Source: Opitutales bacterium (GTDB taxonomy: Bacteria > Verrucomicrobiota > Verrucomicrobiia > Opitutales > Seribacteraceae). Taken from it: a stretch of 64,000 nt of DNA. The translations under genes were made by a program, and so were the position numbers. Positions 1 to 10,438 of this stretch are shown in pieces. The DNA is taken from the NCBI GenBank assembly GCA_028045305.1, contig JAOFTV010000002.1, positions 1 through 64,000 on the forward strand, written 5' to 3'. Every line of letters begins with the position of its first letter. Within the stretch, counting starts at the first letter, position 1. The notes below the pieces were generated by a model, which ran no database searches, was not told where the DNA came from, and was given only the letters and a program-made list of their open reading frames with translations.

Positions 1-855
1 AGAGATACCAACTTCCGTTTACTTTGTGGTGCTGCTGTATCGGTGCCCCGAAATGATGAAGGTTCCATTCTCAATGACTCTTTGGTCGAACATGTAGGAG
101 AAATGGTAGACCAGGGCTTAAATTTGGTCGCGATCTCAACTGCTCATGGACACACCAAAGGAGTAGGCGATGCAATCCGTCTCTTAAGGGATGCATTTCC
201 CGAACTACCGTTAATGGCAGGAAATGTTACAACCGGGGAAGGTGTAGATTTTTTAGGTTCTGCTGGTGCTAATGTTATAAAGATTGGTCAGGGTCCCGGA
301 TCAATTTGTACCACCCGGATTGTGGCAGGTGTAGGAACCCCTCAAATGACTGCCCTTTTTGCTGCATCTAAAGCAAAAAAACAATCTGGAGTAACCTTGC
401 TTGCCGATGGAGGGATCAATAAATCTGGAGATATCGTAAAAGCCCTGACTTTGGCCGATGGGGTAATTTGCGGTGGTTTACTTGCTGGTTGCAAAGAAGC
501 ACCAGGGGGTATCATCGAGATCGAAGGAAAATATTTCAAGCAATACCGAGGAATGGGAAGTTTAGAAGCGATGCGCGAAGGATCTGCTGCACGATACGGT
601 CACAAATCAACGGACCTCAAAGGTAAAAGTACTGCAGAAGGTATCGAAGCTTTAAAGGAAGTTTCCGGTTCACTCCGCGAGGTATTAGAAAACCTAGCAG
701 GTGGAATTCGTGCAGGACTTGGATATTTGGGTGCAGAGGACTTGAGGAAACTCTCCGAAAACGCAAGGTTTGTTCGGGTGACTCCAGCAGGTCAAAGAGA
801 GTCTGCTCCTCATGATGTCGTAGAAATCAAACGTTCCGACCTCAAGCGCTCCTAA
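1..855 (+). CDS. guaB: Inosine-5'-monophosphate dehydrogenase, 3' part (5' end outside window)
   Basis: Open frame continues to base 1; [18 protein letters not shown] catalytic loop, [10 protein letters not shown] motif and IMPDH C-terminus. Confidence 0.96.
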   Translation, partial: RDTNFRLLCGAAVSVPRNDEGSILNDSLVEHVGEMVDQGLNLVAISTAHGHTKGVGDAIRLLRDAFPELPLMAGNVTTGEGVDFLGSAGANVIKIGQGPGSICTTRIVAGVGTPQMTALFAASKAKKQSGVTLLADGGINKSGDIVKALTLADGVICGGLLAGCKEAPGGIIEIEGKYFKQYRGMGSLEAMREGSAARYGHKSTDLKGKSTAEGIEALKEVSGSLREVLENLAGGIRAGLGYLGAEDLRKLSENARFVRVTPAGQRESAPHDVVEIKRSDLKRS

Positions 856-883
856 CTGATTCACTTTATTTATCCTAACTGTC

Positions 884-2452
884 ATGAATCAATCTTTTGA
901 ATCTTCTTTGGTATCGGTGACCGGGATTAGTATGGGGGACGAAGGCAAGGGCCGAGTAGTCCATGAAATTCTCGAGCACGAAAAGAAAAGCCTTGGCAGA
1001 GCAGCCGCCGGAGTGATGAAGGTAAACGGTGGAGCAAATGCAGGGCACACTGCAGCCGGACTTAAACTTAACTTACTTCCCTCCGGCGTCGGAGATCCTG
1101 AGGTAGAAACTTTATTAATTGGATCAGGTGTAGTCGCGGACCCTCGCAAATTTCTCTGGGAAGCAAGGCCATTAGAGGCACGCGGGCTTGAGGTAATCAG
1201 TCGTTTGCTCATTGATCAAAGATGTCAGGTAAGCGACTTAAGCCACCGACTCCTTGACTTGGCCTGGGAAAACTACCGGGTTAATCAGTTAGGTATGGAA
1301 AGTCGAGGGTCTACCGGTCGCGGGATCAGCCCGGCCTACGGAGACGAAACCGGACAATGGCAAATTTTTTATCAAAGCTTTCTGGGAAACAAGGACTCTT
1401 TTGCTCAGACCCTTAGACAACGTTGCCAACGGGCCTTAGATACCATTCGTTGGGTATGCAAAGTTCAGGAAGGAGACTGGCATGGGTTTTTCAAAACACT
1501 TACCAATGCGGAGACTAGAGCGAACCAATCCTCTATTGATGATGAAATTTTTTCCGCTAATGAATTCGACTTTCAACGATTTCAAGGTAACGAACCGTTC
1601 TCGCTCGACCTGGACGAATTGATTGAGGTTTATTGGGAGGCAGGTAATAAAATTAAATCATGTATAGGAGACGGGCGTGACTTTCTTCTTGGTTCTGCAC
1701 AGAAAAAGCGCCTAGTGGTTGCAGAGTTCGGACAGGCTTACTGGCTAGATAAAAGGCATGGATTCACCCCAAATGTAACCGCATCCCATACCACTAGTGC
1801 TGAGCTCTTTCATTCTGGGGGCATCCCGATTCAACCCATTAGCCAGGTTGGTTGCTGTAAGGCGTATGACACCAAGGTCGGAACACACCACTTTCTCACC
1901 CAAATGGATCATCTGTCTGACCCGTGGGGACAGAAACTTGCAAAGTTGGAATTCGGAACCTCTACAGGCAGGCAACGTATGGTCGGTTGGTTTGATGCTG
2001 TCGAAAAAGGAAATGCTTTGAGGTATGGAGGCTTTGATCAAATTGTAATCAATAAACTTGATGCTCTTACCCTTGATAGTTCCGTACCTGATGAACTAAA
2101 AATTTGCACGGCATACCAGCTCGCTGATGGTCAACTCACTCGAGCTGTACCAAGGGATGAAATTTTAAGAAAAAGCCTTAAACCGATCTACAAAACAATG
2201 ACCGGATGGAAAGAAAACCTGACAGGTATGAAGTCTTTCGAACAACTGCCCTCTCAAGCAAAAGAATATATTTCTGAAATGCTTGCCGCTATGATTGAGG
2301 TCGCCTACCCCGATGGCTGGTCTGGCATCGCTCTTCCTAGTATTCGTTTTATTGGCATTGGGCCAGATCCCGGAGAAATCATCTCAGACCTTCCCACCAC
2401 CCGCCAATTATTGGAATCCGTCTCTTCTGAGCCCTTGCCGGTCGTTTCGTGA
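884..2452 (+). CDS. purA: Adenylosuccinate synthetase, divergent and enlarged (522 aa)
   Basis: GDEGKGR, GANAGHT, STGRGISPAYGDE, GTSTGRQRMVGWFD, INKLDAL and GIGPD motifs match PurA family. Confidence 0.9.
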   Translation: MNQSFESSLVSVTGISMGDEGKGRVVHEILEHEKKSLGRAAAGVMKVNGGANAGHTAAGLKLNLLPSGVGDPEVETLLIGSGVVADPRKFLWEARPLEARGLEVISRLLIDQRCQVSDLSHRLLDLAWENYRVNQLGMESRGSTGRGISPAYGDETGQWQIFYQSFLGNKDSFAQTLRQRCQRALDTIRWVCKVQEGDWHGFFKTLTNAETRANQSSIDDEIFSANEFDFQRFQGNEPFSLDLDELIEVYWEAGNKIKSCIGDGRDFLLGSAQKKRLVVAEFGQAYWLDKRHGFTPNVTASHTTSAELFHSGGIPIQPISQVGCCKAYDTKVGTHHFLTQMDHLSDPWGQKLAKLEFGTSTGRQRMVGWFDAVEKGNALRYGGFDQIVINKLDALTLDSSVPDELKICTAYQLADGQLTRAVPRDEILRKSLKPIYKTMTGWKENLTGMKSFEQLPSQAKEYISEMLAAMIEVAYPDGWSGIALPSIRFIGIGPDPGEIISDLPTTRQLLESVSSEPLPVVS

Positions 2453-3381
2453 CACCTTCCCCTGCCCGATTAAAGGATTTCCGTCAAAGAATATCCTGGC
2501 GTGAGGTCGAACAGGCTGAGAGTTGCTGGGAACGCATACTTTTAGGTTGCGTAGAGGAGGATTTTGGAAAACCGATTCCCTCAAAGCCATGGCAAGAAGA
2601 CCTGACTTCTTCTCTTTGCTCCCTTCAAGGAAACGGAACTGCTCAACTAGTCGCCCGCGAACCTCTTGTTCTTTGCGGAATTCAACTACCGAACCTTCTT
2701 TTAGATAAATTCTCCTGTCACGACCTTAACTTTATCCCCAATGGAAAAGATGGCGAACCCTACCAAGCAGGCAATAATCTTGGCACCCTCAGGGGTTCAA
2801 TTCCTCAACTTTTGGCCGTTGAGAGAACCTTGCTTAATTTCCTGCAACATTTATCCGGAATAGCCACGCATGCGGCAGATTTTGTTAAGGTAACACAGCC
2901 TGAAAATGTTTGCCTGCTTGATACCCGCAAAACAACCCCTGGCCTACGCATTCTGGAAAAATATGCCACCGCCTGTGGAGGTTCATACAACCATCGGATG
3001 GGTCTGTTTGATCGGGCTCTCATTAAGGACAATCACTTAGCTGCTGCCGGCATCGAAGGCTCGAAGGCTCTGGTTAATTTTATCCAAGCAGTCAGGGAAC
3101 GAGCGCAGGAAAAGTTAATTGAACTTGAGATCGATAATTTGGACCAGCTTGAATGTGCGATCTCGGGAGGTGTGGATGCGGTATTACTTGATAATTTTAC
3201 GCCCCAAGAAGTTGCCCAAGCAGTAGAAATCAATCAAAACCGCGTGGTACTCGAAGCAAGTGGGTGTATAAATCGGGGGAATCTCATCGAATATGCCAAG
3301 GCAAAACCTCATTTCATTTCTACAGGCGCACCGGTTCATTCAGCCAAGTGGGTAGACATTGGACTAGACTGGATTAAATAA
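2449..3381 (+). CDS. nadC: Nicotinate-nucleotide pyrophosphorylase (carboxylating)
   Basis: LLDTRKTTPGLR, CGGSYNHRMGL, KDNH, LLDNF, EASGCI motifs; GTG start overlaps purA stop. Confidence 0.94.
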   Translation: MTPSPARLKDFRQRISWREVEQAESCWERILLGCVEEDFGKPIPSKPWQEDLTSSLCSLQGNGTAQLVAREPLVLCGIQLPNLLLDKFSCHDLNFIPNGKDGEPYQAGNNLGTLRGSIPQLLAVERTLLNFLQHLSGIATHAADFVKVTQPENVCLLDTRKTTPGLRILEKYATACGGSYNHRMGLFDRALIKDNHLAAAGIEGSKALVNFIQAVRERAQEKLIELEIDNLDQLECAISGGVDAVLLDNFTPQEVAQAVEINQNRVVLEASGCINRGNLIEYAKAKPHFISTGAPVHSAKWVDIGLDWIK

Positions 3382-4437
3382 ATGGCCGAGTACCCTAGAG
3401 GAATTAAAAAAAAGTACACTCCCAAAGGCAAACAAGGGCGTGTGCGAAAGCGAGAGAATCCAGATGTTTATGTTTTACGCTGCCTGCTACAAGCTTCCCC
3501 GCATTTTGTCTCTGGCAATCAGCTCGCCGAAAAATTAAAGATGTCTAGGGTGGGAGTTTGGGCACGCGTAGATAAAATGCGCAAAGCTGGTCTATCCATA
3601 GAAGCAAGTCAAAATCGAGGCTACAGGCTTGCAGGGGAACCCAATTTATTGGTCTATCCTTTACTGAAAGCTTGGTTAAAGGAGTGCAAAACAGATTGTC
3701 CATTTTATCTTTTTAAAAAAACGGACAGTACCAACTCGGAAGCGGAAAGATTGTTAGCCGAGGGAGTCGAAACTCCTTTTGCTGTACTCAGCCATCAACA
3801 AGATTCTGGCCGTGGAAGAATGGGTAGGACCTGGCATAGCCCGAAAGGTGGAAACCTTTACCTCAGTATAGCACTCAGACCAAATGTAGAAATTGTAAAA
3901 TTTCGAAACTTTACACTATGGCAGGGAATAGCCATTGGAAAATTTCTTAAAGTTCATACAGGAGTTCAAAACCTGCTCGTTAAATGGCCCAATGATTTGA
4001 TCTGTAACAATAAAAAATTGGGTGGAATGCTTACCGAAGCCTCAATCGATTGTGACCAAGTAAGGTCGATGATTTTTGGCATTGGTTTAAATGTAAACTC
4101 TAATACCGGAGATTTCCCAAAAGATCTTCGTGATTCCTCAGTCTCCTTGCAGGAAGCAAGTGGAATGAGTTGGAGACTTCATGAATTAGCAGCCAGGCTT
4201 ATTAAGACCTGTCTGGAAGCTAGCAAAGAATGTTTAAGCAAAGATTCGGATGCGAAACTTCTAAAGGAGTGGAAGGAAATGGATTTCCTAAAAGGTAAAA
4301 AAATTAAAGTTCAAAGTGGCAAGGAAACCTACACGGGGCGAGCAGATGGAATTGATCATTCAGGAGGACTACGGTTAAAATTGAGAAATGGCAGAGCCCG
4401 AGTTGCTCACGCGGGTAAGGTTTCATTAATTTTATGA
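3382..4437 (+). CDS. birA: Biotin--[acetyl-CoA-carboxylase] ligase with N-terminal HTH
   Basis: GRGRMGRTWHSPKGGNLYLS, VKWPNDL, KLGGMLTE motifs plus N-terminal winged-helix-like region. Confidence 0.93.
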   Translation: MAEYPRGIKKKYTPKGKQGRVRKRENPDVYVLRCLLQASPHFVSGNQLAEKLKMSRVGVWARVDKMRKAGLSIEASQNRGYRLAGEPNLLVYPLLKAWLKECKTDCPFYLFKKTDSTNSEAERLLAEGVETPFAVLSHQQDSGRGRMGRTWHSPKGGNLYLSIALRPNVEIVKFRNFTLWQGIAIGKFLKVHTGVQNLLVKWPNDLICNNKKLGGMLTEASIDCDQVRSMIFGIGLNVNSNTGDFPKDLRDSSVSLQEASGMSWRLHELAARLIKTCLEASKECLSKDSDAKLLKEWKEMDFLKGKKIKVQSGKETYTGRADGIDHSGGLRLKLRNGRARVAHAGKVSLIL

Positions 4438-5195
4438 GGTATTTCAATGAACCTCTCCTCTGCCTTGATTTGGGGAATACAACTTGCAAAATTGGAACTT
4501 GGAAAAATGGTATAATCAGCAAGGAACGGAGCATTCCCACCCGTACTTTTGTTCATCCCGACCAACCATGGCTACACGAGTGGTCAAAGGTTGAAGGCAT
4601 AGCTTATTGTTCGGTCGTACCGAGTGCAGAATCGTCTCTACTGAAGGCTCTCGAATCTCGAAAGGTTACTCCTTACAGCCTTACTGCTGAAAGCCAATCA
4701 ATTCTCCCCATTCGATATCCTAACCCAAAAGAAATTGGCGCCGACCGAATAGCTAACGCCATCGCGGTCTATCGAAATTTCAAATTACCGGCAGTGGTTA
4801 TCGATTTGGGAACAGCCACAACCTTTGATGTCGTGACCGCAGGAGGATACGAAGGGGGTGTAATCGTACCTGGACCTCAGGGAATGCTCGATTTTTTGGG
4901 GAACAATACCGCATTATTGCCCAACCTTAGGCTTCCCCCTGACGAAACCCTCGTTGACCCAATTGGGAAAAGTACATGTGGGGCAATACAAAGTGGTTTA
5001 CATTTCGGCTATCCAGCTATGCTACAGGGTATCCTCAATGTACTTGAAGAGCAATTGGAAGAGAAACATGGAAAAATTAAATCGTTAATTCAAACAGGTG
5101 GTGAGTCCAATCGCTTTCAAATTAAAGGGAGCTCGATTCGTCCATCTCTAACTTTGGAAGGACTTGGCTTGGCGTTCGCCAACCAACAAGTTTAA
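4434..5195 (+). CDS. coaX: Type III pantothenate kinase
   Basis: LDLGNTTCKIG, GADRIANAIAVY, VIDLGTATTFDVV, GGVIVPG motifs; ATG overlaps birA stop. Confidence 0.94.
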   Translation: MRYFNEPLLCLDLGNTTCKIGTWKNGIISKERSIPTRTFVHPDQPWLHEWSKVEGIAYCSVVPSAESSLLKALESRKVTPYSLTAESQSILPIRYPNPKEIGADRIANAIAVYRNFKLPAVVIDLGTATTFDVVTAGGYEGGVIVPGPQGMLDFLGNNTALLPNLRLPPDETLVDPIGKSTCGAIQSGLHFGYPAMLQGILNVLEEQLEEKHGKIKSLIQTGGESNRFQIKGSSIRPSLTLEGLGLAFANQQV

Positions 5196-5212
5196 GGTGT
5201 TACCAACATAAC

Positions 5213-6259
5213 ATGAGTGCCGAATCAAAACCCTTGCCAATAGTAGATGTAATCAATCTGCGCAAACGGTATGGCTTGGTTCAGGCACTTAAAGGGATAA
5301 GTTTTTCCATCGGCAAAGGGGAAATTGTTGGATTCCTTGGTCCTAATGGAGCAGGAAAGAGTACAACCCTTCGTATCCTTTCAGGTCTAATTCCTGCAGA
5401 CTCCGGTGAGGCAAAGGTTTGCGGTGTTGACTTAGCGGAAGAAGAAGGAGAAGTGCGTAAACACATTGGTTTCCTTGCCGAAAACAATCCATTACCAGAA
5501 GAACTGAGGGTGATTGAATACCTTAATTTTCGGGCAAACTTAAAGGGGCTGGAAGGAAGTAGAAAGCGGGAAAGAATTCGCTTATCCCTGGATGCCTGTG
5601 ATTTAGAGAGGCGAATTGCAGAGCGAAAAATTGGCAATCTTTCTAAAGGCTTTCGTCAACGAGTTGGTATTGCTGACTCTCTTTTGGCCGAACCAAGACT
5701 CATAATATTGGATGAGCCCACCATTGGTCTTGACCCAAGGCAATCTGCCATCACCCGAAGAATGATGGAACGCTTGCGGGGGGAAGTATCTTTCTTGCTA
5801 TCAAGCCACATTCTATCTGAAGTAGAAGCTTGTTGTGACCGAATGATCATCTTAAGCCATGGACAAATCGTCGCCGAGGGGTCGATGAATGAGCTCCAAA
5901 AGCGTTATGTTAACAAAACGATCTTCGAAGTAGTTTCTAGTGGAAGAAAGATTGACCTGCAAAGAGCGGTAAGAAAAGTTGAAGAAGATTGCGAATTATT
6001 ACAAGACGACCCAGTTGAGCTTGCGGGAAAAAGGAGATACACATTCTCCACTGATAAAGGAGAGGATGTTGCCGAAGATATCCTTCGATCTTTACTAAGA
6101 CAGGAAAATTTCAGAGTCGCTGAATTTCAAGTTTCAAGACCTGACCTTGAAACTATTTTTTTACGAGCAACCAAAAAAAATTGGCAAGAAAAAGACTATT
6201 TGGGTAGGAAATCCAAAAGCAATATTCAACCCATACATCCAGCTATTGGTAAAGATTGA
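5213..6259 (+). CDS. ABC transporter ATP-binding protein (GldA-like)
   Basis: Walker A GPNGAGKS, signature LSKGFRQRVGIA, Walker B LIILDEP. Confidence 0.95.
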   Translation: MSAESKPLPIVDVINLRKRYGLVQALKGISFSIGKGEIVGFLGPNGAGKSTTLRILSGLIPADSGEAKVCGVDLAEEEGEVRKHIGFLAENNPLPEELRVIEYLNFRANLKGLEGSRKRERIRLSLDACDLERRIAERKIGNLSKGFRQRVGIADSLLAEPRLIILDEPTIGLDPRQSAITRRMMERLRGEVSFLLSSHILSEVEACCDRMIILSHGQIVAEGSMNELQKRYVNKTIFEVVSSGRKIDLQRAVRKVEEDCELLQDDPVELAGKRRYTFSTDKGEDVAEDILRSLLRQENFRVAEFQVSRPDLETIFLRATKKNWQEKDYLGRKSKSNIQPIHPAIGKD

Positions 6260-7038
6260 TGAGTGGTTACTGGCACATCGTAAGATACGAACTTTTCGGG
6301 TTGTTTATATCTCCAGCTACTTACATCTCATGCTTTTATTTTTTAGCTCTTCTCGGCGTTGGGTTCCGTTTTTTTATTGAAGGTTTTGCCACGACAGACT
6401 GGATACTTCCTCCACTATCCTCTTTAATAGTAGGTCTTGTCTTTGGTTCACCAGCACTGATTCCCTTTTTAACAATGAGGGCTTTCGCTGAAGAAAGAAG
6501 ATTGGGCACGCTGGAAACCTTAATGTCTGCTCCAGTGGGTTGTTTTGCTTTGGTCTTCGGTAAATGGACAGCTTCACTTGTATTTTTCTGCATCATTGCA
6601 TGCTTGTGCTTATGTTTTCCTCTTCTGCTATGGTTTGGATTTCCCGATCAAGGCCAATCCCTTGGATTTCATATGCCTGAGCAATGGATTGGCGGAGGTA
6701 TTTTTCTTTTTGGGTTTGGTTGCAGTTTTACGGCGGTTGGAATTTTCGCCAGTTCGCTGACAAACAACCAAATGGTTGCGGGGATGCTTACTTTCACTCT
6801 CCTTACCCTTTACCTTTCAACCATGGCTTTTTCATTCGGTGAAAGCGTTGAATACGAACATTTAAATACTCTAGGCGATTTCATTCGCATTTGTCTTGGT
6901 TCTTTGAATCAAGGACTTAATAAAGCACAACATTTTGCGGTAGGCATTCTCGATTTATCCACATTGATCCATCAAGCAATCATTACTTTCTTCTTCCTTT
7001 GGATCACCTCTTTGCAAATTGAAAGGCTTAAGCACTAA
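6256..7038 (+). CDS. ABC transporter permease (ABC-2/GldF-like)
   Basis: Multiple TM segments, FAEERRLGTLETLMSAPV motif typical of ABC-2 permeases; overlaps ATPase gene. Confidence 0.9.
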   Translation: MMSGYWHIVRYELFGLFISPATYISCFYFLALLGVGFRFFIEGFATTDWILPPLSSLIVGLVFGSPALIPFLTMRAFAEERRLGTLETLMSAPVGCFALVFGKWTASLVFFCIIACLCLCFPLLLWFGFPDQGQSLGFHMPEQWIGGGIFLFGFGCSFTAVGIFASSLTNNQMVAGMLTFTLLTLYLSTMAFSFGESVEYEHLNTLGDFIRICLGSLNQGLNKAQHFAVGILDLSTLIHQAIITFFFLWITSLQIERLKH

Positions 7039-7040
7039 AT

Positions 7041-8651
7041 ATGGATTTTAGATACGCCAAAAGGAATCGACAAATCGACCATTGGCTTGTCATAGCTCTT
7101 TCTGCCTGCCTATTCCTTGGCTTAAATTTCCTCGCATCCAAGATTGACCTTCAAATCGATTTGACTCCAGACAACCGCTACTCCCTGTCTAAAGAAAGTC
7201 TTCTGTTGTTAGAAAAGGTTGACCAACCAATTGACATCATCATCACCCTTCCGAGCTCGAACAACCTCCCGAAAGTTGTTCAGCGCTTAGTGCATGATAT
7301 TGATTTACTCCTAGACTCCATGGAGAGAGTGGAATCATCTCACCCAATTAGAGTACATCGAGTAGATGTAAACTCGCCCAAACAAACTTCAGAAATCTTA
7401 GACATTTATAAAATTTCTGAACCCAACTTAATTGTTGTTGGCTCTCCCAAAGCAGGAAAGAGGATTATTTACCGTTACAATGAAACAAGCAGTACAAACC
7501 CATATGACACCAGCCAAGTTTTTCGTTCGGCTGAATCCATAGCTCGACAATCTATTTGGGAAGCAGGGTTTTACTCGGAATGGAAGGAACTTGGTAATGG
7601 TAGGCTCGAACCCGGTTCCTTTAGAGGTGAAGAGACGCTTGTTAGAAACATTCTTCAACTAAGTAATACTTATCAAAAAAGAAAGGTTGCATATTTCACA
7701 AGAGGACATGGTGAGTACAGCCCAACCGACACAAGCCCGGACACTGGTTTATCTGATTTCAGAAGCTTGTTAGAAGACAGAAATCTCGATGTTGCATCCA
7801 TTGACCTGAGCACTATTGAACGTATTCCCATGGATGCTAAAATACTTGTTATCGCCGGTCCAAAGGGAATCTTCCAAGAAAAAGAAATTTCCATAATTAG
7901 AAACTTCATGAACCAATCTGGCGGAAGTGTTCTTTTGGCTTTAGATCCAGTTGAAGAGCTAACCTTGACCGATCGACCCGCCCTCGGACTTCGTACCTTG
8001 TTAAAAGAATGGGGAATTCGATGCCATGACATGTTGATTCATGACCCAAATAAAGAGAACTTTGACTTATTCACGGGGGCTTATTTCCTGCGAACTTACC
8101 CTAAAGGTGAGAATCACAGGCTAATATCCAATCTAGCTCAAGAGGGTTTTTCAATCTTGGCAGATCGTTGTCGACCAGTTGAAGTTAATCGACAGGATGG
8201 GCAATCATTTATCACTCGAGAACTTCTTTTCTCCTCGAGGGACTCATGGGCTTTGTCTAGTTGGACGGAGCGGTCTTTCCCTCCAGACAAAAACCCCCTG
8301 CTCGATCTAGCGGGCCCTGTTCCGATTCTTGCAATATCCTCTCCAAATCCGGTTCACCTTGAAGTGTCCAACCTTCATAAAAATGGTAAACTTGCCGTTC
8401 TGGGATGCTCGCGAATTCTATCAAACAAAAAAATGAAGTCCGCGGCAGGAAACCAAACACTATCCAGGAATCTTATATATTGGCTACAAAATGAATCGGA
8501 GATGTTAACAGTTACTCCGAGAAAACTTCATACCTATTTCGTTACCATGAATCATAAGGAATTTGAAACGACACTTTACTATTTTACCATTATACCAGCA
8601 TCAATTTTAATCGTTGGTCTTTTTGTCGGATGGTTACGCAAAGAACTTTAA
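7041..8651 (+). CDS. GldG-family ABC-type auxiliary transport protein
   Basis: N- and C-terminal TM, DLTPDNRYSLSKES, FTRGHGEYSP, LALDPVEE motifs; position after ABC permease. Confidence 0.88.
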   Translation: MDFRYAKRNRQIDHWLVIALSACLFLGLNFLASKIDLQIDLTPDNRYSLSKESLLLLEKVDQPIDIIITLPSSNNLPKVVQRLVHDIDLLLDSMERVESSHPIRVHRVDVNSPKQTSEILDIYKISEPNLIVVGSPKAGKRIIYRYNETSSTNPYDTSQVFRSAESIARQSIWEAGFYSEWKELGNGRLEPGSFRGEETLVRNILQLSNTYQKRKVAYFTRGHGEYSPTDTSPDTGLSDFRSLLEDRNLDVASIDLSTIERIPMDAKILVIAGPKGIFQEKEISIIRNFMNQSGGSVLLALDPVEELTLTDRPALGLRTLLKEWGIRCHDMLIHDPNKENFDLFTGAYFLRTYPKGENHRLISNLAQEGFSILADRCRPVEVNRQDGQSFITRELLFSSRDSWALSSWTERSFPPDKNPLLDLAGPVPILAISSPNPVHLEVSNLHKNGKLAVLGCSRILSNKKMKSAAGNQTLSRNLIYWLQNESEMLTVTPRKLHTYFVTMNHKEFETTLYYFTIIPASILIVGLFVGWLRKEL

Positions 8652-10426
8652 CCATGAAAAATCGTACAATCATTCTAATAATCGCGAACCTGATTTTAGT
8701 CGCATACATTTTTTTCAATCTTCAGGAAGAAAAAAAAACGGCACTAAACTTTGAAACTAGTGTTTTTACAACCTTGAGTAATTTAAATGCTTTGGAATTC
8801 ACTTTTCCATCTCAAAACAAATTCCTAGCATTGCAAAAAAACCAAAGCGGAGACTGGCATCTCTCAACTCCTGTTAGTTGGCCTGCTGAACCACTTGGCT
8901 TGTCCAATTTCCTGACAAGTTTATCACATCTTGATGCAAAGTTTTTGGTCTTCACAACCGAACTTGAAAGGAGAGGAGAATTACTGACTGACTACGGCTT
9001 TGACGAAAATTCGTCCTTCTTTGTATTAAAGGGAAAAGAAAATAATCTAAAATTCAAACTTGGTAAAATCACCCGCGATGAAAACTTTGTTTATTTACTT
9101 ACCGGCGATGACAATGAGCACGCAGAAGGCATAATTTGGAAAGCCTCATCCGGGATTATAAAATGGGCGGAAAGAGAACTTGCTGATTGGGCCCTTCCGC
9201 ACTTCATCCATTTTCCTCTATATGCCATGGATGAAATTTCGACCTCCTCATCAGATGAATCTTATAGCAAGCAAACGAAACTGGTAAGAATCAACAACGA
9301 TTGGACCTTCACCCTTCCCTTTTCTGCAAAAGTAAATACGGAGAAAATCAATTTTCTCCTCAATCAATTAATCTCTGAAAAAATATTGGGCTTCTATTCA
9401 GAACCCTTGTCCTCTCCTCTCCCCACTCCGATTATTGAGCTAACCATCCAAGCGTTAGGAAAAGTACAGAAAATTCAATTTTTTGAGCAAAACAGCTCTG
9501 CAACTTCCTTACTTTTAGCTAGGAGCGATAGCCATGAATTAACATTCCTAGTCTCTTCCGATATCATCGATACCCTCAGCGACTGGCCCAAAAAACTACG
9601 AGAGAGAAGATTATTTTCTTTAGAACCCGACAATTTAAGTAGAATCAAGATAACTTCCATAAATTCTTCCTTGTCGTTAAGACAAAATGATTTGAAATCA
9701 TGGATGGGTCTCGAGGATAACGGTACAGATAGTTTAAGCTTTGACGCAGAAAATTCTTCCATTGTCGAACTTTTCAATAAGCTCAACGCACTCGAAGTTA
9801 CCGATTTCATGATATTTAACCCAACCCCTTCGGAATTGACAACAAACGGTTTCAGTAATCCTGACTATCGTCTTGAGATCGATTACAAGGACAGCACTCG
9901 CCAGAATCTTTTGTTCAGTCGGTCAAATGATCAATCTTCATACCTAAAGGCTTTTGTATCGGAACAAGCTCTAATTTGTTTAGTCAACGAGCATTGTGAA
10001 GAATTACTCAACACCAAATCGCTACAATATCGAAAAAAATCTCTCTTCCCCCTTGGGTTTAAGCCTGACCGCATTATTTTCAAATCTTTAAAAAAAGCAG
10101 TTGACCCATCGATTCTCGCAATAAGTTCGGGTGGAGAAAGTTTCGAAAGGCTAATGGATTTCAAAGCTAAAAACTATATCAATTCGCAACCAAATGAAGA
10201 TGGCACATGGGTGGACGGAAATTGGGTACCCTGGTGCTTTTCTCTAAAATTCGAAAAAATGCTTGATGATAGTAAACAATCTATTGAATTTCTGCTCAGC
10301 GACCGAATAGGTGGATCCACTTGGTATGCAGGACTAGTTGATGAGCAAATTGTCTGCACACTACCAATTCACCTTATTGACGAATTGACAACAATTCATC
10401 CTTCTCCTCGCGAGAAAGATCTTTAA
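8630..10426 (+). CDS. DUF4340 domain-containing protein
   Basis: Signal-anchor N-terminus, repeated W.L..P...A....I..LL..L modules; position after GldG-like gene. Confidence 0.82.
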   Translation: MVTQRTLTMKNRTIILIIANLILVAYIFFNLQEEKKTALNFETSVFTTLSNLNALEFTFPSQNKFLALQKNQSGDWHLSTPVSWPAEPLGLSNFLTSLSHLDAKFLVFTTELERRGELLTDYGFDENSSFFVLKGKENNLKFKLGKITRDENFVYLLTGDDNEHAEGIIWKASSGIIKWAERELADWALPHFIHFPLYAMDEISTSSSDESYSKQTKLVRINNDWTFTLPFSAKVNTEKINFLLNQLISEKILGFYSEPLSSPLPTPIIELTIQALGKVQKIQFFEQNSSATSLLLARSDSHELTFLVSSDIIDTLSDWPKKLRERRLFSLEPDNLSRIKITSINSSLSLRQNDLKSWMGLEDNGTDSLSFDAENSSIVELFNKLNALEVTDFMIFNPTPSELTTNGFSNPDYRLEIDYKDSTRQNLLFSRSNDQSSYLKAFVSEQALICLVNEHCEELLNTKSLQYRKKSLFPLGFKPDRIIFKSLKKAVDPSILAISSGGESFERLMDFKAKNYINSQPNEDGTWVDGNWVPWCFSLKFEKMLDDSKQSIEFLLSDRIGGSTWYAGLVDEQIVCTLPIHLIDELTTIHPSPREKDL

Positions 10427-10438
10427 CCATTAACCCTC

